The notes under the pieces were generated by a model. The model had not been told where the DNA came from, did no database searches, and saw nothing but the letters and a program-made list of their open reading frames with translations. The translations under genes were made by a program, and so were the position numbers. A DNA stretch of 64,000 nt. Origin: Phycomyces blakesleeanus NRRL 1555(-) (lineage: Eukaryota > Mucoromycota > Mucoromycetes > Mucorales > Phycomycetaceae). Shown here one piece after another: positions 1 through 12,850 of the stretch. The stretch spans positions 4,388,462 to 4,452,461 of the forward strand of contig NW_017265134.1 of the NCBI RefSeq assembly GCF_001638985.1. Direction: 5' to 3'. Position 1 is the first letter of the stretch. Every line of letters begins with the position of its first letter.

Positions 1-809
1 ATGATTGCTAATGTTATATTCGGAACGATCGGTCATTTTATTTTGAATTTAGATGATCAATTTGAGTATAAAGAAGTTGTTAGAGAATGAAGTTCATGTA
101 TAATATTTTCACAAGCTATATTGTTGATGCAACATGATGGTACATGTATGGTGTATCGGAGAATAAATTTTAAAAAAATGTTCCAACTTAAGTGCCTTTT
201 TTGGGCATAGATACAAGGCAACTTTAAACAGCTCTCTAATATAGTTTATGAGTTTTTGACTTTTTAATATAGCTTCAATAGTCTTCTGTGATAAACTTTT
301 ATTTCAACATTAGTGTCAGTATGCCTAATTAGAATTTAAACAAACTAAATATGGTAAAGCACGTAGGCGATTAAAAAATCTGCCAGGTGTCACCAGGTTT
401 TCTCAAAAAACTGGTCAATATTTTCCTACAGTGTAAAGTCTGATTGATGGGTCTAATGGAACATCGAGTTGCAATGTTAGATTGTCTAAAAAGCACCTAT
501 TGTAAAGGCAGAATTCAAAAGGATTTTTAAACCCTTGTGTATGCGTGTATATGGGTTATTACTAAAACAAACAAGATCGAAATTCGATTGTGTTTTTGTG
601 TGCGTCGTTATGCTACAAACATAATTGTTCGTTGTGTATAACGTATTACTAAAGTGTTTCACCCATGTTTCACAAACATTTTTTACTATTTTGCGTACTT
701 GTTTTTTTATTGCTTTTTGTTGGTTTAAATGCAAGAAGGTCTGCACTTTAAAGGAGATTTAATATATTTTAAAAAAATTGGCTAGTACATTTCTTCTTTA
801 CACAGGCAT
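1..809. other. No gene recognised
   Basis: AT-rich sequence with only short reading frames on either strand. The longest frame, on the minus strand at 486-746, has no recognisable motif and low-complexity composition. The right edge may hold the decayed 3' flank of the mariner-like remnant that follows. Nothing else can be supported here. Confidence 0.5.
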
Positions 810-1400
810 TTACTTAAAAAAACTGATACTGTGATCAACTCAACCTTCACAATTGTCTTTACAAATTTGTTTGCTACAATTACTAATATGTTTTACAAGC
901 TCATCAGCATTGAGACCATATTGTTTTCTAACTAAACACTTCTGCTTCGAAAAATATTCCTCTATGACATTCAAAAAGAGGCTGTATGGCAGAAAAAAAT
1001 GAACTCTGTGCTTTGTATGGTTAGTGATGTAATTATTTGCAAGCTGGGCAGTATAGATAGCAATATTATTTATGATAAAGTAGTAAAGTATAGCATTATC
1101 TCTGTTTAAACTTGCTATGATTTGCTTGATAAATTGAAAAAATAGCTATGTATTTATACTGTCTGCAATCATTTTTGCAGTAATATTTTTAATATCTTAA
1201 AACTATATGGTCGCAATAATTATAATATTCAATTCTTATTTGGTTTTTATTTTGACAATAACAATTGATCATTTCTTGGATCATCCTATTTTACAAATCA
1301 AGCTGGCCTTGAATTCAGTCTCATCAACAAAAATGCAGTTTGTTTTGTAAGATATGTCTAGCTGCTGAAGTATACTGACAGATTTAAATCTAATTTTGAT
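810..1400 (-). pseudogene. Mariner-like DDE transposase remnant
   Basis: Reading the minus strand from about 1385 down to 810 gives the C-terminal half of a mariner-type transposase in several frames. Around 1345-1320 it reads NCIFVDETEF, the motif of the first catalytic Asp. Around 1075-1040 it reads INNIAIYTAQLANNYI, matching the family motif xxDNAxIHK but with the second catalytic Asp changed to Asn. Around 1000-960 it reads SLFLNVIEEYFSK, equivalent to SPFLNPIEE with the third acidic residue kept. The tail (KDNCEG, stop, VDHSISFF) matches the usual WxxHSxxFF ending with the Trp lost. The N-terminal half was not found. It belongs to the same broad type as the better preserved transposase at 48.6-50.1 kb, but is far more decayed and cannot be active. 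Confidence 0.75.
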
Positions 1401-1689
1401 CATATTTATATAATTCTCTTCTCTTTAACAAGCTTTGTTCTTTTTAATGTCAATTTAATCTTTATATATATGTGCTTGTCAATTTGCTGATAAGAGATAC
1501 TAATATCTTGTACACTTATACAAAAAAAGTCTTCAAAAATTTATAGTATTTTATTACTCTGATATTATATATATCATATTATTTTATGAATATCTCTTGA
1601 TCTATGCATTGTAAAGACTAAAACTTTATATTTCAATAAAGTATAGCATATATTTCATAAAATTAAACAGAAAATTTAAGTTTAATATT

Positions 1690-2134
1690 TGGTGTTTCCA
1701 CCATAAGCAGCAATTACAGCTTTAATTCTATCAGGTATGATGGCAACAATATCAGCTCTAAACTTTGAGTTAATCTGTTCTCATTCTTTTGTGATGCAGA
1801 CCTTACGATCTTTTGTATTGTTAATATATGCTTTTTTCTTTGTATCTGGTCTTCTATGGCCTTCCATACATGTTGAATTGAGTTTAAATCAGGATTTTGC
1901 AAAGGCCAGTAGTCAAATTGCTTGATTTGTCAATAATTTTTCTACTATGTTATATAAGAGCCGGTATGGCAGCTGATGCTATCTTCTTGAAAGGTGAATA
2001 CTATATTATATTTCTAATTTAATTTCTGGTACCATTGATTGAAGTCATTGGATAAACAGTTTACATGTAGATCTTGGTCAACTGAGCCTTTAATAGCAAT
2101 AAGAGATCCAAATCTTTCTGCCCAGAAATATTCC
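1690..2134 (-). pseudogene. Tc1-like transposase remnant, C-terminal part
   Basis: The minus strand encodes a decayed Tc1-type DDE C-terminus. At about 2000-1960 it reads FQEDSISCHTGSYI, equivalent to FQQDNAPCHTA, so the second Asp is displaced or lost. At 1902-1850 it reads QNPDLNSIQHVWKAIED, equivalent to SPDLNPIENVWK, with the third catalytic Glu changed to Gln. Near 1700 it ends with AAYGGNT, the usual Tc1 C-terminal motif. Several stops and frameshifts interrupt it. Coding similarity stops where the LTR begins at 2135, so the upstream half was cut off by the LTR or by later rearrangement. It is a different lineage from the remnant at 0.8-1.4 kb. Confidence 0.75.
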
Positions 2135-2668
2135 TGTTGTGGTGGTTGAAGTTGAAGAAGTTTTTAAGAGAAAGAATTAAAGATGTTAGATTAAGAAACG
2201 AAGATTAATGAGAACTTGTATAAGGTTTGTTTATTAAGAAAAGATTTGGTATCAAAATTTGACAAGGTTTCTACACTGAACTACCACTGTTATTTATATT
2301 GTTTTGGATTGGGAAAATTATAAGACTGGGGTCAGGTAATTGGTTCTATCTGAGCCTTAATCAGAGCAATGTGATCTTGAGATAATTAATGTATAATTAA
2401 TTATATAAATGTGTATAGTCCCAATAAAGTATTAACATTAAAAGTAAATGTGTTTATGAGTTATAATTATACTTATAATAATTCACTGATATATTCCATA
2501 TTATGGTGGTATCATCATATGAAATATAATCACTATCATGCATGATAAACCTGTGTGTTAAATAATAAAGTAATTCGTAGACATCTTTGACTGGAATAGC
2601 TGAGGCCTTATATTATTTCCTTCAGACTTATTCTCAATTACAGTAGTAGTCAATACTCATATACAACA
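2135..2668 (+). repeat. LTR, family A, copy 1
   Basis: A 534-bp sequence starting TGTTGTGGTGGTTG and ending ATACAACA. It is strongly similar along its length to 43387-43918 (same orientation) and 34311-34843 (inverted). TG...CA ends with the short inverted repeat TGTTG/CAACA mark it as an LTR. No gag-pol lies beside it, so it is solo. The five bases before it (ATTCC) and after it (GCCTA) do not match, unlike the copy at 43.4 kb. It may therefore be a product of recombination between two LTRs at different sites rather than a simple insertion scar. Confidence 0.8.
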
Positions 2669-2889
2669 GCCTATATTAATTAATATTTCTTTTTTATACG
2701 TGTTTTATTTTTGTATTTGAATCTAAATATATGTTTTTTGTAGCAAAGAAACTACACACATCTAAACTTTGCCTTCTAGACTAAGGTGCTTGCCTACTGC
2801 AACTGGATAGCAGATTCTATGCACTGAGAGAATGGTGTTCATGCTGTCATCTTCGAACCTCACCTCATTTATCTCAACTCCTTCTCCTG

Positions 2890-5520
2890 CTCTGGGCTGA
2901 AGTAAAACTTGCTTGTATCATTGTACATATGCAAATATATGCTGGCTCACCTGACTAGCAAACGAGTTTACAACCGTATTGACAGAGAGGTACTGAATTT
3001 GATCTGCATACAGCTTGATACTTCTACTATCACTTGTCTCAAACAAGACTTGTATGAATGACCTGCACTGATTCTTTGTTTTGCTCTTGTAGATTTGCCC
3101 AAGAAAATTGATTGATTCAAACTTCTGTATCCAATTATTAACAAAATTATCAGAATGACCAGCCTGACAATAATGAACAAGAGTTTGATCATCATATTTC
3201 TTGCGATAGTATTTCAACAAATGCTCATACTTGGATTCATCCTTGGAAATCTCTCCCTTTAGAGCTAAAGGAAGTGTGGAAGGGAGCAAAGCTTGTTTCC
3301 CTTGACAATATCAAAGTTGATCTCAGGAGAATCAAGAAAAGCATTGATATCGAATTGAATTGAGGTGGCAGTTGAAGTAGAAGTGACTATATAATCGGCA
3401 GTAGATGCAGTGAGCTCAAGGATGATTGCCAAATGCTCAGATCAAATTATCAGCAAAGTTTGGCAAATAAGATCTCCCTAGTATGCTTCTTCAAGATAAT
3501 TTTTCATATAGGTTCTCTCAAACCTGTCTTTTCTATTCATTGCATAGTTTTGTAAGATATTATTGCATCTTTTGAAACTAAAAAGCCAATTGTCATAAAC
3601 TGGGCCAATGTTCAATACAGTCTCTTGCAGATAAAGATGAAGATGAATGTTTGGCAAAAGGAACAGAACTTTATATAACTTCTTGCGCTCTTTGCAGAAA
3701 GTCTTCTAAGATTGATGAGCTTCATCAAGGTGAGTCATAAATATGCTGGGCATTGAGAGATACTGACATACATTGACAAACATTGTCCAGTTACCAAGAT
3801 AAGCTTCAAATAGACGACCACACAGGAGAACAGAAGAGTATATCAAGCACCAAGACTTTCACTTTGTTGTATTTGGGATACTTTAATATCTGATATCATA
3901 TACGAACCCAAACAGAAGTACCCGTCAAAGAGGTCATTATAAATGATCATCTAATATGAAGTCCTATCTGAAACATAAGAGCAATATGTTAGATCCATCA
4001 TTGGATCATCTTCAAGAAGTACTTAAACTATTATCGCAAAGTCATTACAATAACTCATATCCAGGGTGACTGGATATATCTCAATAAATATAAATATCAT
4101 AGATAAAATAACTTTTATTAAGACAATTCGATTTGACTTGAACTTTTAATAAACACAATAAAAAAGAGTCTCAAAGTACTTATCGTTCCACCTTTCCACA
4201 TACAAATATAACACACTTGTTGGCCTTTATGAATGAGAAGTCAAGCCCAATCTTTGTTCCTAATGGCATGTAGTCCTCTGGCAATACAAGCTTGTCAGCA
4301 TCCAACTGCATTTTGGCCAAGTGTGCATCTGTGATGAGACCTGAAGATCTCCATTTCTCTATTATTCTCTTTGCTGTTCTGAGGGACAGGTTGTGCATTG
4401 GATTGATGACAGTTCACTCCATGAGGTTAAAGTAAATCAGATCATGCAATTCTGACTATCAGTTACCATTTTCCCTCTCCAATCTCTTTCTTTGTGCATT
4501 ACTGCTGACTATTCTTGACAACTTGGCATCACGACGGTTTTTGGCATCAGTGCAAGACACCCACTCAGAAAACACAAACCCAGAGTAGTTCACATCATTA
4601 GAGTCTGAAAGGCGAGGGAACTGTTGGTTGCACTTATTACATGCACATGTGCTTGAATGAGAGATAACCTCACAAGTCCTACAGGCAGAAGGAATGTCGC
4701 AGGTAACAAGAAGAATGGCAGCACAGACAAGACTACTAGATGGGCACTATACTGTAGGCATCACTACACTGTCATATAACTGGTTAAGTTCCGCGACAAG
4801 GAGATGGAGTTAGTGATTGATCTCACTTGTCTTTGCTTTCTTGGGCCCTGGCATGAGACCAACGAGAACATTATTCTTCTTCTTGTATCATTCTGATCTT
4901 GGCAAGTTGTTAATGCAAATGTATATTGCACTACAGGAGTAAATGACCCCATCAAAAGGTTGAAACCAATCAATGTTCATGGTAAGCATTATGGAGTGCT
5001 CATGATTCACAAACAGTAAACCATTGCTGTCCTTCAAACTGTTCCAATTCATATTGTTATAGATGTCAAACATTATGCCTGGAACTTGCACTCTGGTTCT
5101 CCAATGGTTGATGGTGTCTTCCAATCCAGGGCAGAAAAAAAGGAATGACAATGTTTTGATTATGGAGTTATATATGTAGATCTTTTTGGGGATAGTCAAG
5201 GCTCTTAATGTTGCAAAGAAAAGAACGTTTCCACATTCTCTACTAGAGAGTCTCTCAAAATTACAGCACTCTGAAACAACTTTGGAGACTTTGTATACTT
5301 TGTTATAATTGCTACATGCAACAAATCACTAGGCGCCTCAAGTCATGTCACTGAGACTGGTCATAAAGTTGACACTGTTTATACTGAGGTGAAGACAGAA
5401 GGACTGTCCAAAGTATGCCAATACTTCATTAAGAAACTTCAACAGAACAGCACTACCAAAATTTACAACGTATTTGGATATGTAAAAGGCAGCAAAAGAA
5501 GCAATCACTGTAGAAAACAA
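2890..5520 (-). pseudogene. Decayed CACTA Tnp2-type transposase
   Basis: Aligned by eye to the transposase of CACTA copies A and B, the minus strand from 5520 to 2890 shows the same order of blocks in broken frames. The N-terminal block is at 5520-5340. A block NIDWFQPFDG with the first catalytic Asp is at about 4970-4940. This is followed by LMPGPKKAK near 4850, VTCDIPSACRT near 4700 (second Asp), and paired cysteines near 4640. MHNLSLRTAKR lies at 4398 and the C-terminal domain at 3289-2918. Many stops and frameshifts and some deleted sections are present. It represents a second, older subfamily, well below the near-identity shared by A and B. Its terminal repeats were not identified. Confidence 0.8.
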
Positions 5521-5559
5521 TCTGCAAGTACTTGTAAAAAAAATTGCACATTTGCAAAA

Positions 5560-6929
5560 ATTGTATAACTTTGTAAAAATTATATTGACTATATCTAATT
5601 TAGGACTTGCTAAACCTATTTAGACACATTGAGATGGATGTTAAAATGAAAGCTTGATCACAGAATATTCAAGATAATATATTAGAAAATGAAAAACGTA
5701 TAAGTTATATTATTGGCTTGCTAAAATCATTGAGCGCGGAATATCATCTCTGTCCTTTTCAAAAATAAAATATCTTTATAAGGCACACTCTGAAGTACAA
5801 GCATCCCTAAACCAAATCACAGCAGGATTCTCAAAGGTGAAAAATGACTTAGCAAAAATTCATGATTACAATCACAAAATTCAACTATTGTATTGGGGCT
5901 TAGATTTTTTTTTACAAAAATAAACATTGTGCTTTTTAACTCTACACTAACTTTCTGTTTATTTTTTTAATCATCATAAAAGTAATGATACTTTCTGACT
6001 TTGCTGCATACTAAATACCATTGTTACAGGCCAGTACTGCTACATAGATATAAATATCAGTGAAAAGATATTATTAATGTTAAAAGATTTTAATTACTAA
6101 TTACTAATGAAACTTCATTTCGATTATAAGTAGGCTTGCATCATCTAGACTATCAAAGGTATGCATACTCAAAATAAAAGAATTATTAGTATAAAAAACA
6201 TAAAATACAAGGCTTTGCATTTCTTCATGCTTATTCAATATCAAAGGTATGTCATTTAAAGTAAATTAAATTAAATCACAAATACTAAAGTTCTTTTTTC
6301 TCTTTTCTTTTTTCTTTCTTCTTTTTCTTTATGTATAGATTAAAATTATATCAGTTACTGCTACCGTTTCTCTGCCTATTCTATATAGTGCCTTTCAATT
6401 AGCTAGCAATGTTTCTATAAGTCATTTAAGTACTTAGATGCGTATTAGGCTCTTTATTCCCAATATTTTCAACTTGGAAAAATAAAAATAAATAAAAATT
6501 TTCAACTATAATTTCAGCAGAATTCTATTTTTTAATTGAGTTTTTTTTTATGAATTTGAGTATCTGTAACTTCCTAATAAGGGCATTGATCCCCAAAAGT
6601 ATAAAAAACTATTGTAATACAAAAAGGATATTCTCTAAAGCTATTGGTTAAAATAGTATTTAAATCATAAGAATATATGCTTCTTATTTGCTGAGATAGG
6701 TAACACTATTAGCTAAATACTAAATTCCTATTGGTTTAGAGCAAATCTGCAAGTATGCATTTTTTACATAGTAATCTGCATTGGCGGAATTACAAATGCT
6801 GTCATTTTCTACAGTGAATGAAAGCATGAGTAGGATCGACTGGCATATTGGATGAAGAAAAGTGCTCTATTTGAAAAAAAAATCAATACTTATTGACTTT
6901 ATTGATTTATATGTACTTTTTATACTAAC
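5560..6929. other. No gene recognised; polypyrimidine tract
   Basis: AT-rich sequence without a credible reading frame. It contains a pyrimidine-only tract of about 45 bases (6291-6335, mostly TTTC and TTCT units). By position it lies between the decayed transposase body and its likely upstream acidic exons, so it may be intron or inserted sequence inside the old CACTA element. Confidence 0.45.
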
Positions 6930-7400
6930 CTCTAATATCATCAGATTTATCTCCAGAAATATCCAAAAGGGTTGCTTCAATGACACCCTCATCTTTGCTT
7001 TCAGAATCAAACAAAGAATTAACGTCAAAAAGAGGTAGGTGTTTGGCTGTTTTGTTGGGTAAAAGAGAATCAAATTATTAAATACTATAAATGATTATAG
7101 AACTTAAATAAAAATACTATGCATACCTTCAACTTGATCTTCACCATCAACATTGTCTTCAAAGTCAATCTCCATGTCATTGTCATTTGACATTACTTCT
7201 ACAACTAAGACTATATTATATGAAAATAAATATTTAATCAAAATTTTCTCATTAATAATATTCTCTAAATTTGAATTTACAAGAAGATCCCGACTGATAT
7301 TGTCTCACAATATCTTGTTGTGCATGTCTTCTGAGCATTTAGGTAGACATCAAAACAAATTCCATGCTATTGGAAGAGTATTTAGAGCACTTGCATTCTG
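6930..7400 (-). pseudogene. Acidic upstream exons of the decayed CACTA gene
   Basis: On the minus strand the stretch 7200-7135 encodes an Asp/Glu-rich peptide (VMSNDNDMEIDFEDN). The stretch 7070-6935 encodes another acidic segment (FDSESKDEGVIEATLLD, then SGDKSDD). This resembles the short acidic exons 2 and 3 of the Tnp2 gene in copies A and B. Further upstream, near 7335-7300, a Cys-x-x-Cys peptide (CPKCSEDMHNKI, broken by frameshift) resembles exon 1 of those genes, which has Cys-x-Cys-x-x-Cys. The assignment rests on order and composition, not on strong identity. Confidence 0.45.
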
Positions 7401-7725
7401 AATTATTGTTGTTGTTTGACATATTGTATGTATATGTTTTATCTTTTAAGTCTTTAGAATTGATAAAAATAGAAAATTGTTCAGGAACACAATTTAATAT
7501 ATATCTTTCCAAATTACACCAACTGCCAAAATGACATAGTTTGTTCCGGTTGTTAAAATGGGCTGTTCTTTAAACAGTAATTGATTGTCTCATTCTAAAG
7601 TACAATAATATACGCTTTTGTTAAAACATGCCATCACGTACATTTTATTGGCTATAGAGCATATATAACAGAAATATTTGTAGTAATATCACGATCATTA
7701 ACCTCATCATACTTATAAATAAATA
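7401..7725. other. No gene recognised; flank of Helitron 1
   Basis: AT-rich sequence without a supported gene. It ends with AATA just before the CTAG terminus of Helitron 1. On the minus strand the first base after the terminus is T, as expected for Helitron insertion at an A-T dinucleotide. Confidence 0.5.
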
Positions 7726-7739
7726 CTAGCCTTCTTTTA

Positions 7740-7754
7740 GGGAGCGGAGCTCCC
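7740..7754 (-). terminator. Helitron 3'-terminal hairpin
   Basis: GGGAGC, a 3-nt loop, then GCTCCC: a perfect stem of 6 bp that ends 10 nt before the CTAG terminus. Established Helitron structure places such a hairpin about 10-12 nt from a CTRR end, where it acts as the transposition terminator. Confidence 0.85.
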
Positions 7755-7792
7755 CTCCCCCTCCCCCTCCTTTTGCCCCTTCCCCCCCCCCC
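7751..7792 (-). other. G-rich tract, G-quadruplex candidate
   Basis: The plus strand is a C-rich run ending in 11 consecutive C (7782-7792). The minus strand therefore carries G11, GGGG, GGGGG, GGGGG and GGGG separated by short loops. This meets the usual pattern for a G-quadruplex in a window that is otherwise about two-thirds A/T. It lies directly upstream of the Helitron 3' hairpin on the same strand. Confidence 0.7.
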
Positions 7793-7967
7793 ACAAGTTT
7801 TATGTAATTCTTCCCTACAGAAAGTTCAACTACTATATATCACAATTAATACTTTTATTTTATTTTATCTTTGTTACAATATGTGTTTATATAATGAGTA
7901 GAAGCTATAGAATAAATTATTTTATTATGGTATTTAAGGCATAAATCAAAGATATAAGTTTTTTGGC

Positions 7968-10900
7968 TTAGTTTCTGGATAATACATCCTTGTATACTAT
8001 ATTGTTAATATATACAATAGTTTGTGGCATATTTGAGTCATATGGAGTGTCAAGCATAATTTTGATTCCAGATGGTTTCCGAACCCAAGAAAGAACAATA
8101 TAAAGCTGACCATGTCCAAATACTAGTGCTGGGAGATAGAGGCCAACACAATCAAGGGTCTGTCCTTGGGATTTATTAATTGTCATGGCAAAAGCTAGAT
8201 GAACAGGGAATTGACAGCACTGAAAACTGATAGATGACATTGATTCAGATAGACTGAGTTTGATGTTTAGAATAATTGCAACTTTTCCAGCATGTGATCC
8301 CATTACAATTGTAGCTTTTAGGACAAACCACTCAAATGAGTTGCATATCAGACGTGTACCATTACAGAGACTATTCTTTGGATCTATGTTTCTTAAAAGC
8401 ATGATAGGGCATCTTTTTTTGAGGTGAAGATTGTGATGGGGCAGGGATTCAGGATCAATAGTATTTAAAAATTCAATTGGATATGCCAATAGATCATTTT
8501 CACTACTGCCTCAATCAACACTCTTGAATTCATGGACTGCGCCTGAGAATATTTTAAGAAGTATATTATTGATTGTTGTAACGTCATGATTTTTGGGTAT
8601 AAATATTGCATGACACATGAGGAAATCGGCACTTTCTGCATTTGCATTGAGATCAGAAAATACTGCATTAGCCAGATTGAGTATATTATTTCCAGAGATT
8701 AGCATTTCTTGAGAAATAGGTATAGTGTCATCCCTGCCAGAACTGAGAATAGTACCCTCGCCAACTTTTGATAAAAATTCAGCAAAGTCTCTGAGTTCAT
8801 TTGCTTCTTCTGGTGTAGTAGCTTGGGAAATACGCATATTGATTATCAACTTTAATGGAGTAATGCATTGCCAATCACAGGCCTAATTTATACATTGCTC
8901 TACAATGTAAGCTTTTGATGCTCTGAGAATTACAGAAAGAACCTACCAGAAATCACTACCAAATACAACCAATTTTCTACCAAATGGCACTGCTTCGAGT
9001 AAGGGGTTTATGGCCTTCATAATGTCTTGCATTAAACAGTTGACTGTGTTAAATATATATTTACTAATCATTGACGCCTCATCTCAAATAATCAGTTCAG
9101 TTGCTCTGAGTAAATTGACTATTTGCGAGTTGACTGATATAGAGCACATAGAGCTATAATGTATTTCAAGTGGAATCTTGAATCTTGAATGTGCAGTTCG
9201 TCTACCATCAAGAAGCAATGCAGCAATACTACTGGTAGCAACTGCAAGAGTAAATTTTCCTTGTAAACAGACATGACACAAAAGAGCATTAAATACAAAT
9301 GTCTTACTTGTCTCACCTGGTCTGTTTATAAAGAAGAGTCTCAGCACAAGAGTAGCTGTGTTCAATGAGCTGCAGATTTTGTCATATGCAATTTGTTGAT
9401 CAACATTGAAAGACAAAGTGTCTGGGTCTGGCATCAAAGCGGCTTTGGAGCAAAGATCTTCTTGTTCATATATCAACATCCTTAATTCATGTCTATGCTC
9501 TGTCTGATTTGGCAATGTAGGTATTAGTGGAAGTGTAAACCCACTGAACGATGTTAGAGACAACGAATTTATGGAGAGATGACTTTTGATGTCCCACAAA
9601 CATCTGTTATACATCTCTTGTGTAGGCTCCAAGGACTGGTCTTGATGTTGAAGTCTTTCTGAATGTAATAAGTCTTCTATCATTGAATCTCGGTGGGAAA
9701 TCCAAAGAGAAAATGGATCAAATAGTCCACAGAAAACCAAAAGAATTGCAAATAGTTATCTTAATGAATATGGGAGCTCATATGATTTAGCCTCTTCCAT
9801 GCATTTCTCCCATTCCTTGTCATCTATTAACAGTCCTAAAGCTTGGCACGCAGCTTGATTTGTTTCATATAGTTGCCCCTCTACTGTCCAAAGATTCTGG
9901 AAGCTTGTAGCATCTGGAACATTAAGAAGCCGTATTCTTAAGAAATATTTTTTGTGTCTTTTGGAGATATGTTATATATTCTGCCAATTGTTCCTCTGTT
10001 AAATGTTTTGCGTTTTGTTCTTTTTTGTTTTTCATTAACTAAATGAAGTGAGTTAGAAAATCTATATACAGATATTTACGTACTGTTATATTGTGAGTGT
10101 TATATGAGAACCAACCTGTCAATGTTGTGTTTATGTTTGCATTTGATAATTGATGTCGATTTGTAGAATCATAGAAATATACTGGCTGAGAGTTTTCAAG
10201 ATGGATTGCCAGTCTTTGGTGGGTTGGGTGCTCTTGATGCAGTTTAAATGAGAAAATTCTCCAGCATGCTTCAGAGGCCAATACATAGCAAGTATCTAGA
10301 AACTCATTAACTTCATTTACAGCTTCTTGATGAATATTAGTCATATTGATGTTAGTATTGGTGGTAGTAGTGGCACTGGTACTGGCTGATTGAATTTTTG
10401 TCATAGCTCAATCATGGCCTTTGTACACATATTTGTATAGATATTTTATAGCTGATACAGAAGTGCAGATTTCAACATTGATGTAGGCATCATATTTTGT
10501 ACACAGATATAAATTGTGTGGAACTACCTATCTGTTGTCCAGTGATGCTGAGTCTCTGACTACTGTCATCCCATTATTTCTTCTTTTATACTTTGGATAT
10601 CCAGATCCATCATTGACTGTTTCATCACAAAAATCTTTTGGAAAATTCTTTTTGCATTTACTATTTTCCATGCATGGTGCCTTTGGGTATCCTATACCAC
10701 ATGGACCGTGTAACATACTATGGCAGACAGTTCTATAGGCCAAGGGTTTTGTGACTGGATCAGGAAATTCAGCAGAAACTATAAGGTCATAGTCTTCTGT
10801 TATCATTGGTTTGTCATGGCTAGATAGGATCAGAAGAATGTGTGTGTAGGGGAGTCCTCGTTTTTGAAACTCTATGACATATATAAAGGCTTTGACTTTT

Positions 10901-12760
10901 CCCCAAAACATCTTTCTTTGTCAAGTCGTTCATTAGCTCTTTAAGCTTTATATTGAAAACATAGGAGCAAAGATCTGGTCTGTCTGCTGCTTTTTGGCCT
11001 GCTAAAAGTGCATTTGTAATTCCAGGCCAATGCATATTGCAGGTGAATGTGATGAAAAGGTCTGGTTTGCCAAAACGGCGTACAATACTCATTGCATCCT
11101 GGTAGAGCTGGCCCATGTGACGGGGGCTACTAATAAAAGTAGAAGGAAGGATGACACGTCTTCCAATGTTGGCAAAATTGTTATCCTCAAGGTTAATAGC
11201 ATCTTGTATTCCACTGTAAAGGTCTACTTGAAGGCGATTCTGATTACTGGCAAGAAAGTCTATTCTGTTATGTTCAATCTTTGCATATATGTCTACAACA
11301 AATTGCTGGAAAAGTCGGCCAAAGAGATGGAGGAGATGGAGAGAATCAGGGCAGTACATAAGTCGGTTGGAATACCAATGGATAGCACTAGCAGTTTTTC
11401 CTGACAAAGATTTTGATTCGATTATCTATCCGTCCTTACCAGAAGGGAAGAGCAAGGCATAATGAAGAGCATCATATGATTTACAATACTCATTTATTTT
11501 TTGTAGCTGGTTGGTTTGTGTGTGCAGTACGATGTTTCTAGAAGAACCTCTTTCATTATTCATAATTAGAATAGCAACCTCGTCAGTAGTTAGTGCATTA
11601 TATCTTTTTTAATCTTGGGGACCTTCAGTAACTAAGCATATAGCAACATCTTCTACATGTCCATTCTCCTGTAATACTTGATCCATTGATCTGAACAGAG
11701 AAACAAAAGGATTTGTCTCTATGAGAATCGATTGAATTTTCTCCAGAATATCTGCTTTCAAGTATGGAGCATGATGGCAATGGTGCTGGGCTTGCGATGC
11801 TGCTTCATATATGTATACTTGAGCAAGTTGAGGGTGATCAATATCTTGGGCTCTTGATGGACAAATAGACCCAATTCTGTGACATATAATGCCATGTATT
11901 CTGAAGCAGTACACACCGCCTTGGTTATTTGCCACAGAGTTGTCAATTTTAGCTCCCAGCAATATGAAGCTTAAGGTGCTGTTGTAGCCTCTGATTTTAT
12001 TGAGAAAATATTTCCCATTGGATGTCCTGTAATTTAGAAGCTCGGAAATTCCAGGTGGTATTAGCTCAAGAAAAGGAAGAACATATTTTCCCTTGCCACA
12101 GCTCATATTAAATTTCGATCTGTGGATAGACAAATCAGTGTCCTTCTCTGTTAACTACATCAATGCTCACAAAATCTACAGGCAACATCCATATTCCCTC
12201 CGCTATCAATTTCTGGCTCAGAGATATTTTGGAGTCTGGCAATGTTGGCAATGTTGGCAACGTTCTGGTTTTGAGGATTCTGATTTTGTACCGGTATCTG
12301 TATATTGTTAGGACACATCAGATTAGTTATTCAAAGATGATTTGTTCCCAAACAGCTTGAACAATGACAGGTAGCAGTGCTTTTATTTATTGTCATGGTT
12401 TTTTCCTCATGCTCACTAGTAGGTTCTTCAGCAAGGATAATAGTTGGATCAACAACTGTGTCCACAATTATTTGTTGCTCTTCAGCTGGATCTATTCTTA
12501 CTTTTGGTGAAGCAGCTAAATATATAGATAGTAGATCAATTGAATTAGACTCTTATAATTCTTATTCTTTTTTTTAATTCTTTAGTATTACATCTACTAC
12601 TCTCTGCAGGAAATTCTTCTTCAATTGAAATATTCTCATTTGTTCTTTTCTGAGGGATATAAAGTGTATTTCGTTTCTTATACAAAGAACAAAGGACACT
12701 GGATTTACAACTATGACCCATAAGCTTGTATGAAGCACAAAGTTTTTTCTTAGAAGACAT
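7968..12760 (-). pseudogene. Helitron 1 Rep-helicase
   Basis: Broken RepHel gene. N-terminus at 12760: a zinc-knuckle-like start (LCASYKLMGHS), then CHCSSC near 12370. The Helitron N-domain lies at 12133-11609. The Rep region at 11407-10820 includes FITFTCNMHWPGI near 11045. The HUH site near 10848 reads RGLPYTHIL, so the first His is Tyr. The two-Tyr motif KYLYKYVYKG is intact near 10455-10425. The helicase lies at 9740-7968. Its Walker A reads NRPGETSKTF near 9330, losing two conserved glycines. The C-terminal helicase motif TINKSQGQTLDCVGLYLP is present near 8190-8140. Stops include those after GHD (about 10405), in the helicase Walker B block and before the last 173-codon frame. Rep nicks and rejoins DNA; here both the catalytic sites and the frame are lost. 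Confidence 0.88.
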
Positions 12761-12850
12761 TTTCGATTATTATTATTATTGAAATTTGAGGTTATAGATT
12801 GTTTAAAAGATGTGTAAAAAGTTCTTTGAAATTTGAAATTCTCTGCAGTT

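Larger units (their letters stand above)
7726..12850 (-). mobile_element. Helitron 1 (decayed, 3' terminus resolved)
   Basis: A rolling-circle transposon read on the minus strand. Its 3' terminus is visible: CTAG at 7729-7726, preceded 10 nt upstream by a perfect 6-bp-stem hairpin, then T as flanking base. The coding part is the RepHel pseudogene from 12760 to 7968. The 5' terminus is uncertain. A TCTCTCTACT motif at 13240-13231 resembles Helitron 5' ends but is preceded by G rather than A, so the right boundary given here is only the coding limit plus leader. Confidence 0.85.
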
